From Cricetomys ansorgei (taxonomy: Eukaryota; Chordata; Mammalia; Rodentia; Nesomyidae): DNA of 64,000 bases. The position numbers were made by a program, and so were the translations under genes. Location of the stretch: NCBI GenBank assembly GCA_026225945.1, contig JAMJFZ010001226.1, positions 845,001 to 909,000 of the forward strand, in the 5' to 3' direction. Below the pieces are notes generated by a model, which was not told the DNA's origin, made no database searches, and saw only the letters and a program-made list of their open reading frames with translations. Of the stretch, positions 1 through 28,000 are shown in pieces; position 1 is the stretch's first letter, and every line of letters begins with the position of its first letter.

Positions 1-9640
<9,640 letters not shown>

Positions 9641-9948
9641 AGTAAAGTCTAGCGACCCCATTCTTCGCACTGAACCAGCTGTCCCCTAGCGCCGGACACC
9701 TCTTGTAGGTCTGTGCTCCTGTGGTGCCATGGGCAACCAGCATTTTTTTTCCTGGGCCTCATAGTGAACAGCTGAGGGGACTCATGACAGAAATGCAGGT
9801 CACACACCGTCCACGTGACAAGAGTTACAGACAGGGTTAGGAGGCTAACCACACGCCCAGCCCACAGCTGCACCCCTTTCTCATACACTTCAACCCCCAT
9901 GTTCTAAAAAGTCAGCCCAAAGGAAGCCAGGAACAGAAGAGACATAGC

Positions 9949-15383
<5,435 letters not shown>

Positions 15384-16018
15384 CTTGACGCACGCCCGAC
15401 GTACGGCCGACCGGAAGGGCGACTGCGCATGCTCGGGGACAGGCTAGGGCGGGGCCAAGGCCTGGGGCCCCGCAATGCGGAAGGCGGACGCGCCCATGCG
15501 GACGCACGGGAGCGTCAGAGGGCGGGGTCCGCGGGGAGACGCGAATTTGAGCTGCGTCACAATCGAGCTAGCCCTCGAAATCGCTCTCCGCCCGGAGCAG
15601 TCGCGCTGACTCATAGATTCCACGGTCACTGGCTGACCCGAGAGTAGTTTGGAGTGCGATTGCGAGCGCGGGGCCGCCAGCGCGCATGCGCGAGGTCGGT
15701 CCGACCAACCCAGGGTGAGCCTCGTCGGCCGGGGCGGAAGTGGTGGAGGCAGGGCAAGGGCGGAGCCGGACGCGGCGGTCACGCGCTGGCGCCGAGGCGG
15801 GGCGGGGGGGATCGGAAGGAGACGGAAGCGGGGGATCGAGGGACGGGCTCCCCGAGGGCGGAGGAGGGCCGGCCAATCCGCGGGCGAGCCGGGCCCGTCG
15901 CCGGCCAATCCGCCTCCGCCTCGCGCGCCGCGTCCCGCGACGGAGGCGTTTCCCCATCACGTTAGGGTGCGTCGGGCGGTGGCCGGGTATAAAGGACTCC
16001 GCCCGGGCGGGCGGCCGC
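15384..16018. promoter_or_regulatory. CpG-island bidirectional promoter of Mrps18b and Ppp1r10
   Basis: The 0.64 kb between the Mrps18b start codon and Ppp1r10 exon 1 is a CpG island that spills over both sides (about 15.15-16.25 kb). On the Mrps18b side are an ETS site (ccggaag, 15410) and an NRF-1-like TGCGCATGC (15424-15432). A perfect palindromic NRF-1 site, GCGCATGCGC, is at 15682-15691. On the Ppp1r10 side, two CCAAT boxes (15873-15877 and 15905-15909, 32 bp apart) precede a TATA box (TATAAA, 15988-15993), which places transcription start near 16018. AP-1-like tgactcat lies at about 15606. NRF-1/ETS control fits a mitochondrial ribosomal gene; the sites are motif calls only. Confidence 0.75.
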
Positions 16019-19000
16019 CATTCTGGGGTTCGTTTAGAGGTAAGTTTGGGTGCCCCGTCGCTCGGAGGGTAACGTCCGGCCGAGAGCGGTTGGCCCGGGC
16101 AGCGGTAGGGATCGGGTCTGCCGGCGGCCGCGCTCGGCCTGCTGCGGGCTGCGCGCCGGGGCGACGAGACGGGGCGCTCGGGAGTGTGAAGGCCACCCGC
16201 ACTGATGACATCCTTCTCCTTTTGTGTTCCTCTCCTCCCAGGTTGAATTTCCTCGGAGACAGACAGGCCGGCCGCCAGGGAAACAAACGAGCCGCAGCAA
16301 CATCTAAGCCCTTGAAAGGATCCCGAGAGGGGGGAAAGGGAAAAGAGCAGCCACCGGCCCATCCACTTGTGTCTTCTGCCCCCACCCACCTCCTCTTGCC
16401 CACCCCACCAGCCCACGCTGCCTGGGACTTGCAATCTGTGGCCGAAGGACCGTCACCACATAACTTCAAAAATAATCAACCACCCTCCCCGCCCAAACCC
16501 AACCCAGTTTCACTCATCCAGCATTAACTTTTTGGAATCCACTCAGAATTTTTTATTTTTTTCAACGAACCCCCCCTCCCTAAATGGAGTTGGGTGGGGG
16601 GACTATGAATACTGAGTTGGTCTTTACTTTTTAAAGAGACTTTTTGATCCAATGAGGCCCCCCAAGTAATTGAGTTTGGGTCCTGGTTGGTTGTTTTGTT
16701 TTTTTTTCCTCCAAAATTTTACCCCTCCCCCCCTGAGCCCGAGGTGCTGACGTCGCAAAAAAATTGGATAGTAAGTGTCGAATTTTCAAAAACCAGCCTT
16801 GCAACAAGAAATCAACGTTTCCCGTTGTGAAACCAAAAATAATGAGAGGAAGAAATGAGACCATAGAACAAATGTAGAATACTGGAGAAGGACCGGTCGG
16901 GTCTCTTAAGTCTCCATTAAAAAGGTCCTGTGGGTCTGAACAGTGTTTGTTCTCTCTCCCCTACCACCTGCCTCTTCCCTGCAGTGGAGCAGGCAAGGAG
17001 AGGGTGAAGGGAGGGCCAGCAAGTGAGGATTTTGACGGTTAACCCTTGATAATCCAGCAAATTTCCAGACTGCCAAAGCATAAGCCTTTGCTATTATAAA
17101 GAGGAATGGTTACCTTCCTCTGGTTAGCAGTCTTCAAAAGGGTTAATGAGCTCACATACAAAAGATGGTGGATCTTGTGGCCCAGAAGTCCCACTTCTTT
17201 GTGTGTGAGACAAGCAGAGCGCCTTTCAATTTGCCAGATTAATAAGCAATCTGTACATAAAGATTGCAGGGTAAGGAGATGGGCAGAGAGAAATATTAGC
17301 TGGCTATGTCTTTTAAAGTGATTGTTAAATCCTCTCAATTTTAATGTAATTTGCTTGGGCTATATTGTATGGTTAAAGTAGGTGGCAATCTAGGAATAAA
17401 GATTGCAAGACACTTAAATTTAGGCCAAAATATAATCTTAGTTACAAGTACATACAATATAACATTTGGGGAGGTAATGTCTTGTAATTGTTTCAGATTG
17501 CATAGGTTATTTAAAGCAAAAAGTGATTAACATTTTAACTTGATACTTTTTAGTGGGTGGTGGATACAGTTAAGAGGGTGGAAAAGTTTGGAAATGTGGA
17601 ACTCAGGAGTATAATTTTTAAAGCCATTAGTGCAATTGAATGCTAGCTTTCTAGAAGATTTGTGTCGTTAAAAGAATTTTTTTTCTTCCCTGCTTCAAAT
17701 ATGGCGACTTTTGTCCTTTTGTCTTACAAGCGGCGTTGCAGATTGTGTCTTGACCCATTTTTCTCCTGTCCTCTCACCTCAGCCCTATTTGTTGAGGGGT
17801 CTAAGGCCTCCCCCTTTCCCTTTATAGGGAAGATTGGGGTGGTTGGCGGTAGTAGCAAATTGAACTCAGTTGCAAATTCAAATTCTTAGCCCAAAGAAAA
17901 TTGTATATTAATTGATTTATTTTCATTAGGCTCTTTAAATTGAATTAAAACAGGTTTAGATTGAGGATTGTGGGCGGAGGGAGACTTCGGTTTTTTTACT
18001 TAGTGCTTTATAGTGTAAGTAAAGCTACCGGCAGATCTGGATGGCTTTAAATTTTGAATCCTCTCCATAACAAAATGGCGTCCCTCTCCTTTGTTTTTCT
18101 CTTTTGCCAGTCAGCTTAGGGCTGCCCTAGAAACTTGGTCAAGGGGGAGGAGCCACTTTGAAAGGTGATGTAATCAGCTTGCTTCCTCTCTGGAAACTCC
18201 ACCCCCAAGCAGATGCCTTCTCTTCCCTGAGCGGATTGCTGCTGGGGAGAATACGTTTTTTCTTATTTCTTTCTTTTATCTTTTATGAAGTATCTCACAG
18301 GGATAAGAACTTAATTAGAACTTGGAATGGAGGCTGTCCTCATTTGTTTTTTGTTTAACAATCAGCCCATTTTATTTTCACCTTTCACTCATCACAACTG
18401 CTTGAACAGTGCTTTTCTTCAGTTGGCGGGTGAAAAGCCAATTAAGCCCCCAACTGTGCTTTAGGTCTGGGAGACTGGGGCAAGACACAGGGCTCGTAAC
18501 TTGAGTAGACAATTGGGTCTAATGAAGCTGAAATGTGCCATTCTGCTCAGGACAGGTCCATGTACTTCTGAATATGGTTGCTTTGTCTGGGGGAGGGTGG
18601 GTACTTGTAGGACTTTCTTGTAAATCATCCTTATTCTCACCTCTCAGTTTGGGGATAAACTCTTTGTGCTCAGTACATCACCTGCAGTTGCTTAGTTCCT
18701 GTATGTTGGCACTAGGATGAGAAGTGAATCTTTAGGAAAGGAGGCTGCAGTTGTAAACTCGAGGCAGGGGGAGTCAAGCTACGGTTTCTGGTAAGCAAAA
18801 CATTTCTGGTATTACATTTCACAACCTTTTTTCCAAAGAGCCACCTTTTTGAATTTCTTTTTCCTTCCTTCCTAAAAAGAAATTCCTTTAAATCCTTGAA
18901 AAAAAAGAATGTCCTCATTTTCCTACCTGTTCAGTGCTGTGGCAGTCTGTGCATGCTCAAAGCCACGCCCTTGAGGGTGGTATTGGGTGTCGGTTCTTTC

Positions 19001-22000
19001 TCTTTCTCCCAACTTTTTCAAAGTCAAGTCTTTGACAATTTCTTCGTATACTTTTCATTTTTTATTTAAAGTCCTGCATTGACGTTTGGAGTTCCTAGGC
19101 AGAGTTTGAAAGCTTTTTGTCCTGCTATCCTATGGTGACTTGGGTGTGACTTAGGGCTCATTTTCTGCTGGGTGTGGATTCTCATTATTTGACTTCTGAT
19201 TGAATGGGAGGGCCTCTTCCACCTGTCTATTTACCACACATCTTTTTTATCTTTTAAGCAGTTTGCCAGGTGCCTCTGCAGCATACCTACCTTGGGAGCT
19301 GAACATTCCACCTCCTGGGGTTCCTGATCTCTAGTGAGCAGGGGATTAGTAAAGAAGACCTTCCTTACATGGGAGATGAAAAGCCAGGCTTTCTAGGGAA
19401 CCTTGGAGAACCAGAGTTCTATTTGGCGGTCTTTCCCTGGGGTTTAGGGTGGTGGCTCTAATTTTTCATCTTTATTGAAAGCCACATAGTCTCCTGGAGC
19501 GTTTACCAGATTTTCAGAATAATGGTGAGGGAGGAGTAGGTCCTTGCCATGCAAAGGTATAGAACCTTGTGAACTGCCCAGAGTCCACTCCACTATTGGG
19601 TCATTCCAGGAAGCTCTTGAGACACTGAGGGAAGAGAGCAGGTCCCTGCAAAGAAGAGCTGGCACTTCTTTTTCCTCTTGTCAGAAGACCTTTTTAAAGC
19701 ACCCTGGCTTGTTTCCTGAAGTGATTCAGGGTTCAGCGGTGGTAGAAGTTTAATAACTAGCCAGGATGGATGTTTTTCCACTATTTTAAACCATTTAACC
19801 CTCAAGTCAAATTCATTTTTAAATCAGGTAGGAATTTGATGTCTAGTAAGAACTATAGAACCTTCCCCCAGTGCTTGGAAGCCCCTGTCTCCTGTGGCCT
19901 TCAAGGAGATTGGCAGCTGGTTAAAAAAACAAAAACAAAAAACATGACCTGAGTTCTTTATGGTTACAGAAAGTTTCCTCAACTTCAAACTCCAGAGCAG
20001 GAACGGGGAATACTTGGGCACTGTCCCTGCCTGCCCTGGTCAGCGCAGCTTTGGGCCTTCACCACAGACCTGCTCTTATGATGGAAGACCTTAAAGCTTG
20101 CCTGTGAAAATGGGACCTAGGTTGTAAGGCACTAGGGACCCTAATAGGGAGTGAATGCTACTAAAGGAAAGGCACTAAAGATGCACATTTTACTGCAAGG
20201 GGACAAGTTCAGTTGTTCTCCCAAATATAACTGTCTCCCAGCTTGCTTTTTATTTATATAGATGGAAATTTTAAAAGTACAGAGGCCCTATTTCCAGCAG
20301 AGGGCACTAGACACGGCTCAGCTTTGTACTCATTGGTCCAGTTTTTCTAAAAGTGGCTGGCCTGTCTTTTCTGCCCATTGAATAAAGGAACATTTGAGTT
20401 AGGCCTATTAGTTCATAGACATACAAAGGAGATATGTTCAGCTCTGCGTCTCAGTCAGCTGTGTTCAGAGGGACTTGAAGGAATGTTTAATTCAAGACTT
20501 ATCAAATTGAATACATTTCATTTGGGATTCTAATCAGCTAATGTGTGTATAAAAGCTTTTAAAATGTCCTAGTCTGGATTGCTTATATGTATTATTACTT
20601 TGGGCCCATTCATTCCTTTTCCAGTCTAACAGATGGGAATCTGTTACTATATACCTGAAGCTGCCACAGATCACTGTCTACTGTCTTAGGACAGGGAGAT
20701 TTCCTCTCTCTGGGTGCAGATGGCCACATAGACTTTGTCCCCTTAACTTGTAAATGTTTCCAGTGTTGAATGTTTTTCTCCTCTGACCTCAGGTTCCAGG
20801 GTACTGGGCGGCAGCAGTCGAGTTTTGGTCAGTGCTTAGCATCTCTTCTCTGAATTTCTCCCTGTGCTCAGCCTGCAGGCTCCGGAGCCAAGACTCCTGC
20901 CTCCCTCCTCTCCCTAGGCCTCTTCCTGCTGTTGCTGCTGCTGCTGCCCTGGGATATTAGGAGGCCCACATTTAAAGCTGAACTTTTTGTTTTACACTCT
21001 AAGTTTTTAATCCTGCCAAGAAGATCACTCTTTGACAGCCTCCTTACTCAGGTTATATGTGTAAGCCAGGAAAGCAGTCAAGCTGTTTACATATCTTCCT
21101 TTCCTGGTTCGTCTGAAAACAACTAGTTTGTATTGCACGAGTTCTGTTTTCTGTAGAAAAGCAGTGATTTGTTAAGGTTGTTTTCATCTTTGTCGGCTGC
21201 ATCTGCTGTTTCTGCTCCCCATACAGGCCTGGCCACCCCACCGTTTGGTAGGAGGTCCACATTTTTGGTTCTCAGAAGCTAGTGCTGATAGAGGTGTAGC
21301 CAATCAGAACCACATCATCCCTAATTACCTCTCTGGCCTAGAACTCTGGCCTGAAATGACTTCCTTCCCATGGAAGGAGTGTAGCTGTTAACTCACTCCT
21401 TTCCCAGCCTGATGTGCTGTCACACTTCCCACAGCTTCACCTGTATTACTTTTGGTTTCTGGCTCTTGGCTCTGGGCTTTTCTTGGGAGTCTTGGACAGT
21501 GTTGAGTTTTGAGGGCAGAGAAAGTCAGGTTTGCATCTTTGCTTCTGAAACCACAAACCAAGTTTCTCTTGAACTTTGGAACAATAAAAGCTTATTTGGT
21601 GTTTGGTTGATGAGTAACATTATTCAGAGCTGATGAGAACCTGCCTGCTTTCCTTTTCAGTCACTGTTTCTGAGAGCTCCTCACAGCTCCCTGGGGAAGG
21701 ACTCTGCTCAGGGCTTGTTTTCTCCATCAACCACTTCAGCTGACACGGTCTATCACTTGGGTCTATGACTCCCGAACAACCAAGATAAAAGGGAATTGGT
21801 TTTGGGAGAGAAGCTGATTGAGCTTGAGAATTTTTATCTAAATGCCCAGGGTTGGCCCAATTATCACAGGAAGCTATGGTCTCCCCAACCCCATCGAAAT
21901 TAGCAGCTAACTGGGTCCAGGAGCTTAGAAGCAGAAGAGTTGAGTATCTTATCATGGATCTTAGCCCTGATAGACTCTCCTGAAGTGTAACTGTCCTGAA

Positions 22001-25000
22001 AAGGGTTTGACTGGGAATTCGAGGTGGGCTGCTGGCCCGCACTCAAGTTGGTCTTCCGGTCAGTCCTGCATTAGCCCCAAGCTTAAGTGGCCAACACTAT
22101 TTGTGAGCACTGACTTGAGTTTACTTGATTTACTTATCTAGAGAATATAGTACAATTGAACAGATTAATAAGTCCTGTGTCTTATTAAATGTGCCAATGG
22201 GATTTATTAGAAGTTAAAGTTAGTGGTGTCTTTGCCATGTATTTATCCTGTGGGTTTTTCTTTTTTTCCTTTTACCTCAGAAACCACCATCATGGGTTCG
22301 GGTCCTATAGACCCCAAAGAACTTCTCAAGGGCCTGGATAGCTTCCTTACTCGGGATGGAGAAGTAAAGAGTGTGGATGGAATTTCCAAGATCTTCAGGT
22401 GAGTCTGTGCTCTTCTTGGGTTCATTATTGGTAGAGGAGACTACTTGTCATGAGGCTGAATGGGGACTGAAAGAGAGGTAAGAGGAAAGGAAAGGAAAGG
22501 AAAGGAAAGGAAAGGAAAGGCCACATGCAATGAGATTGCGACAAGAGAAAAATGGTCTCTTAGCTATTGGCCGTGATGGAAGCTGGAAATCACACCCACA
22601 ATCCCAGGTGATGGGATAAAAGCAGGGGACAGTAACAGAATTTTTGGTTTTGTTTTGTTGTGCCTGCCCAGAATGTCATTTTTCTTGAGGTTCTCACATT
22701 CTCTGGAGCAAAGCAAACAACTAAGCTAGTCTTAGATTACAAGGGGAAATGTCTGAGCCTTGGCTCCAGGTGAAGGCAGGTAGTCTGGGTGTTGGGGCAG
22801 GAGGGGGCTCTCCCAGGTGGTTCTGCTGCCTTCTATCCTCCCCTGGGTTTCCATGTGACTCTAGGTTCATTCTACAATCCTAGAGACCTGGTGACAGCCC
22901 CATGGGGCAAAGAATGTGCTTGGGCTCTAGAACTCCTCTGCTATAGACGATTAGCTGGCATGGTGTCCCTCAGGCCTGTTACCCCGACACTCGGGAAGGG
23001 AGGACAGCCTGAGAGTGTGACGAAATTTCAGTGCTAACAGCAGGTGCTCTGTTCCTTTCTTCCAGTCTGATGAAGGAAGCACGGAAGATGGTGAGTCGGT
23101 GTACGTACTTGAACATTATCCTGCAGACCCGGGCCCCAGAAGTGCTAGTAAAGTAAGTGGGCTGGGGCGACTGGCTTGGGAGGCTGTGGTCAGAAGATGA
23201 GGGAAGGCAGGCACGGGCTTCAGGGCTCTGAGCATTGAGCTTGCTAGTTCTAAAACTGAGGAATGCTTAACAGATTCTGTTCCCACCTGCCCGCAGGTTT
23301 ATAGATGTTGGTGGCTACAAGCTTCTGAACAACTGGCTAACATATTCAAAGACTACCAACAACATTCCTCTCCTACAGCAGATTCTGCTGACCCTGCAGC
23401 ACCTCCCACTTACTGTGGACCATCTCAAGCAGGTACCTCCAGGTTTATTGTCTACTTTTCCTTTCTGGATTAACCTGATGAAAAACTTGCTCTAGTTCTG
23501 ATGGGCGACTGTCTGGAATTTGTGAGATAGAGTGGCAGAGGAGACTGAGAATTTAGAACTGAAAGATTCAATGTGGATTTATCTCCTTCATCAGGCATAT
23601 GACATAGACCATTTATGTATCTGAGCCTCAGTTCTTCATTTCTAAAGTGGGAATAAGTTGACCTGCCTGAGTTTAGTCTGGCACTCTACCATGGCTGTAT
23701 CTCCAGCCATTCTAACCGGGTCTTTCTGGGATTAAGAATGCGTCTATAGCTGGGCATGATGACTCATGCTTTTAATCCCAGCACTTGGTAGGCAGAGGCA
23801 GGTGGATCTCTTGGAAGTTATCTACAGGTTTTGGGAAAGGTTAATGTATGGCGGTGCTGTGGACAAGTGGGATAGTTAGTGCTGAGTGAGCTTGTTCCTG
23901 GCATTTACCTTTCTACCATTTCCTTCTCTTACAGAACAACACAGCCAAACTTGTGAAACAGCTGAGCAAGTCAAGTGAGGATGAAGGTGGGTGCCAGAAT
24001 TCCTGCCTGGACCTGGACTCTGAATGTCACTTTACTAGGTTGCTTTTTACTCCCAGCTTTTACTGCCTTTGTATCTCCTTCCCTCCCTTTCTTTTCTATT
24101 TCCTTTTGGGAGACAGAGTCTCTTTATGCAGCCCTTGTATCCTGGAACTCATTATGCAGACCAGGCTAGCCTCAGACTTACAGGGATCCTCTCCTCCTGA
24201 GTGCTGGAATTAAAGATGTGCACCACACCCAGATCTCCCTTCCTTTTTACACGGGATCTCTTTGTGACCCAGGCTGGCCTCAGACTTGTACAACCCTATC
24301 TCAAGTCAGGCCCCTGAGTGCTTTGAATGCATGGTGGTTTGTGCACTTGCTCTCAGCTCGTCCTCTTTCTACCAGACCTTGTTTCCCTCTTTCAAAGATT
24401 TAAGTCCTCTAATCAGATCCCTCTTGGTCTCAATTCAAAATGAAACTTACTCATTTCTCCACATCGGATATACCTACCAGGAAATATTTCTGTAGGAGTG
24501 ATTCTTTTTACTTCTTTTTGTTTTGTTTTTGAGATAGGCTCTCTCTGCATAGCCCTGGCTGACTTGGAATTCAGGCTGAACTTTGTAGGCTGGCCTTAAA
24601 ACCATGGCAGTCCTCTGAGCCGTGACACCCAGTTTAGTCACCAGGCTTTTCTATGGCTTTATGCTGCTTCCTTTGGATATAGGGTGGTGGTTGTTTATTT
24701 TTATTTTATTATTTTATATCTGTGGATATTTTGCCTGCATGTGTGTCTGCATCATTTGCATGCAGTGCCTTTGGAGGCCAGAGAGTGCATTGGATCCCTT
24801 GGAACTAGTTATAGACAGTTATATGACACCATGTGGAGTGCTAGAACTCAAACCCAGGTCCTCTAGAAGAATGGCTAGTGCTCCTAACTGCTAAACCATC
24901 TCTCCAGCCCCTGAATAGACCTTTATTAACTGTAATTCCTCTAGCTGCTTAGAGCTGTATATTTCTTGTCACTCATAATTCAGTCTAGAGTATCTATTGC

Positions 25001-28000
25001 TCCAAAAATGTGGGGGTTTTGCTTTGTTTTTCAGAGAACAGGGTCTTAATATCTATTGATAGCTGGCCTAGTACTTTCTCTGTAGACCATGCTGGCTTTG
25101 AACTCAGATCCACCTGCCTTGCCTCTTTGTAAATCCCACTAGTCAAGAATGAGACCATCACAACTGAGCCAAATTTGATGCAAGCTTTAATTAAATACTA
25201 GCCAGGAAAATAGACTCTGACCAGGATCATTCTGAGATTTCCATGGAGTTGTCCTGCCACCTCCAGAGTTGGCACAAAATGGCCCCAGTCTCGTGGAACA
25301 GATGCTGAAAAAGGCAGTACCCATAAAGCTATGTACTTCCCACCAGATGTAATCAGGTGCAAGCATCCATCCTGATGTACTTCATTCATGTCTGGGTTTT
25401 CTCCTGCCTACAAGTGATTAAGTATATCAGGTGCATTTGGAGCATATCTATCCAGTGCAGTTGGATTAACCAAATAGAATCTGCATAGTCCCCACCCAGA
25501 ATTCCAGGAGATTGTCTGTCCTTGGACGAATAGGAATTACAGGATTATGTCTTTTGTATCTCACAGGAACAGCCCCACTCAGCATTCCAGGAAGCTGTTT
25601 TTGTTTTATAGATACTTTAGGCACAGTAATTAAAATTTAAAACATAACTCTTGCTCTAACATCCCAAGTTGGGATCACAGGTGCCCCATGCCCAGCTCCA
25701 AAAAGATTGAGATCTTCCTGCCCTGGAGATGCTTGAAGCTCAGGTTGTCTTGAGATGGAAGTAGCAACTGTGTGGCTGTTCCAGAAAGATAGGTCTTCAT
25801 TTGTGCGGCCATCTTGCTTGCTAAATGAGTCTGTATGAGTGGAGAAGATAAGTGCCAAAGCAGAGTTGGCTTGGCCTTGTCCTCAAGGGAAGGCTCCACA
25901 GACGTTCTCACAGACTGAAAATAGTCCAGTCCCCTAGATCCGCAGGCATTTTTCCTATATGTAATCCGCTTCCTAGTGGGCCTGTTGTGAGTGCTCATTT
26001 TACCTTCCTGCTGTTGGCTAACGTCATGGCTCCCAGCAGCAGTCTAGGGCAAAGGCTGCCTCAGAGGTTTTATTTTATTTTTTTTTATTTAAGCATATTC
26101 TTAAAACTTGGAGTTATTTTTCTCATTGTAAAGATTTAACAGTATTTTTTTTTCAAACATCCTATTTTCTGTTACTGGAAATATTAAATTATTAATAAAT
26201 AAATAATTTCCCCCCCTTTTTTCACCTGCAGAGCTCCGGAAATTGGCCTCAGTCCTTGTCAGTGACTGGATGGCTGTCATCCGCTCCCAAAGTAGCACCC
26301 AGCCTGCAGGTAAGCTCCTTGGCCCTTTACCCCAAGTGTTTTCTTTCTCTCCCATTAGACTGTAGGCGTTGGGTGTCCCTAAGCTGGTTCTGACAGTCCT
26401 CTTTGTCTAAATGAAATTCTAACCTAATTTGCTTTTTCATAATAGAGAAAGACAAGAAGAAACGGAAAGAAGAGGGCAAAAGTCGAACCACACTTCCTGA
26501 GCGACCTTTGGCTGAAGTGAAGGCTGAGACCCGGGCTGAGGAGGCCCCAGAAAAGAAGAAGGAGAAGCCCAAGTCACTGCGAACCACAGCCCCGAGTCAT
26601 GCCAAGTTCCGCTCCACTGGTAAGGCCATTGCTGGCTTCACGGGGCCATCAGTGTGCACAGCCAGTTGTCAGGTGCTAGTTTGATTGTGATGTCAGACTC
26701 TCTGAGGAAGAAAGAGGACTAAAGGAGAAGCCTCGGGCACTTAAGGCAACTGGGAGGAATAGTGAGGGTCAGAGCTGAACTGCTGTGGACATGTTTCTCC
26801 CCAGGACTGGAGCTGGACACCCCATCGTTGGTGCCTGTGAAGAAGAACTCCAGCACCGTGGTAGTGTCAGACAAGTACAACCTGAAGCCCATCCCCCTCA
26901 AGCGGCAGAGGTATGAGCACTGGTGTAGGTTTCTAAGGAACAGGTCTTTGGAGAGCTGGGGGAAGTGGGAGATTGTTGACTGTCCTCTTCTGCAGTGCCA
27001 CAGCTGCTCCGGGAGATGCTGCCCCACCTGCAGAGAAGAAATACAAGCCCCTTAATACCACCCCCAACACCACCAAAGAGATCAAAGTGAAAATCATCCC
27101 CCCACAACGTGAGTCTAACCGGAGAGCACAAGGGCGCTCTGGTGGTGGTGGGACCAGAGGTACCCTTCTTCATTGCTTTCCTTTGCTTTGCCTTTGACGT
27201 CTTGGCACCCTAGAATTCTTGTGCCTCTGGAACTCCTCTTCCATGAGAGTCACGTTAGTGTGTGGCAAGAAGCTGTGCACTCTCAAGTGACACCGTAGCT
27301 GTCTCCTGGCTGGACCCTATAGGAATAGGATTGTGAGGGAGGTCTGAGGTTCATTCATTCCACTCTTTCCTTCTGTAGCTATGGAGGGCCTGGGTTTTCT
27401 CGATGCTCTCAATTCGGCCCCTGTCCCAGGCATCAAAATTAAGAAGAAGAAGAAGGTTCTTTCGCCTACTGCTGCCAAGGTATGAACCCTAGAAATGAGT
27501 TTTGGTAATGAGGTGCACGGGGTACAGAAGGCAGGGCACAATGGCCAGGAGCTGTTGTGGGTGGCAGCAAAGGAGTTCAGGTGTGAGCTGAGGTGGGACC
27601 ATTGGGCATCCAGGATCGCAGGTTCATTGTCCTGGCCTTCCTGTCAGCTCGTTGGCTTCTTTCTCTTTCATAACAGCCCAGCCCTTTTGAAGGGAAAACA
27701 AGCACTGAACCAAGCACAGCCAAACCTTCCTCCCCAGAGCCAGCACCTCCTGCTGAGCCCATGGACACTGACCGCCCAGGCACCCCGGTACCGCCTGTTG
27801 AAGTCCCAGAGCTCATGGATGCAGGTAGGCTACTCTGTCTGAAGGACTGGATTTAGGGCTGAAACCTATATTGCCTCCAGCCTCTTCTGAGGCCTGTCTT
27901 GTTTTCAGCCTCTTCAGAGCCAGGGGCTCTGGATGCGAAGCCTGTGGAGAGCCCTGGAGATCCCAGCCAGCTGACTCGGAAGGGCAGGAAGAGGAAGACT

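Noticed and set aside
15568..16527. ORFs of 288 and 292 codons over the Mrps18b/Ppp1r10 promoter
   Set aside because: Same composition effect. They run across the promoter, exon 1 donor and exon 2 acceptor of Ppp1r10.
21625..21690. ctgatga and ctgag boxes resembling a C/D snoRNA in the Ppp1r10 intron
   Set aside because: The C-box lacks the leading purine, there is no D box with a closing stem, and spacing is wrong.
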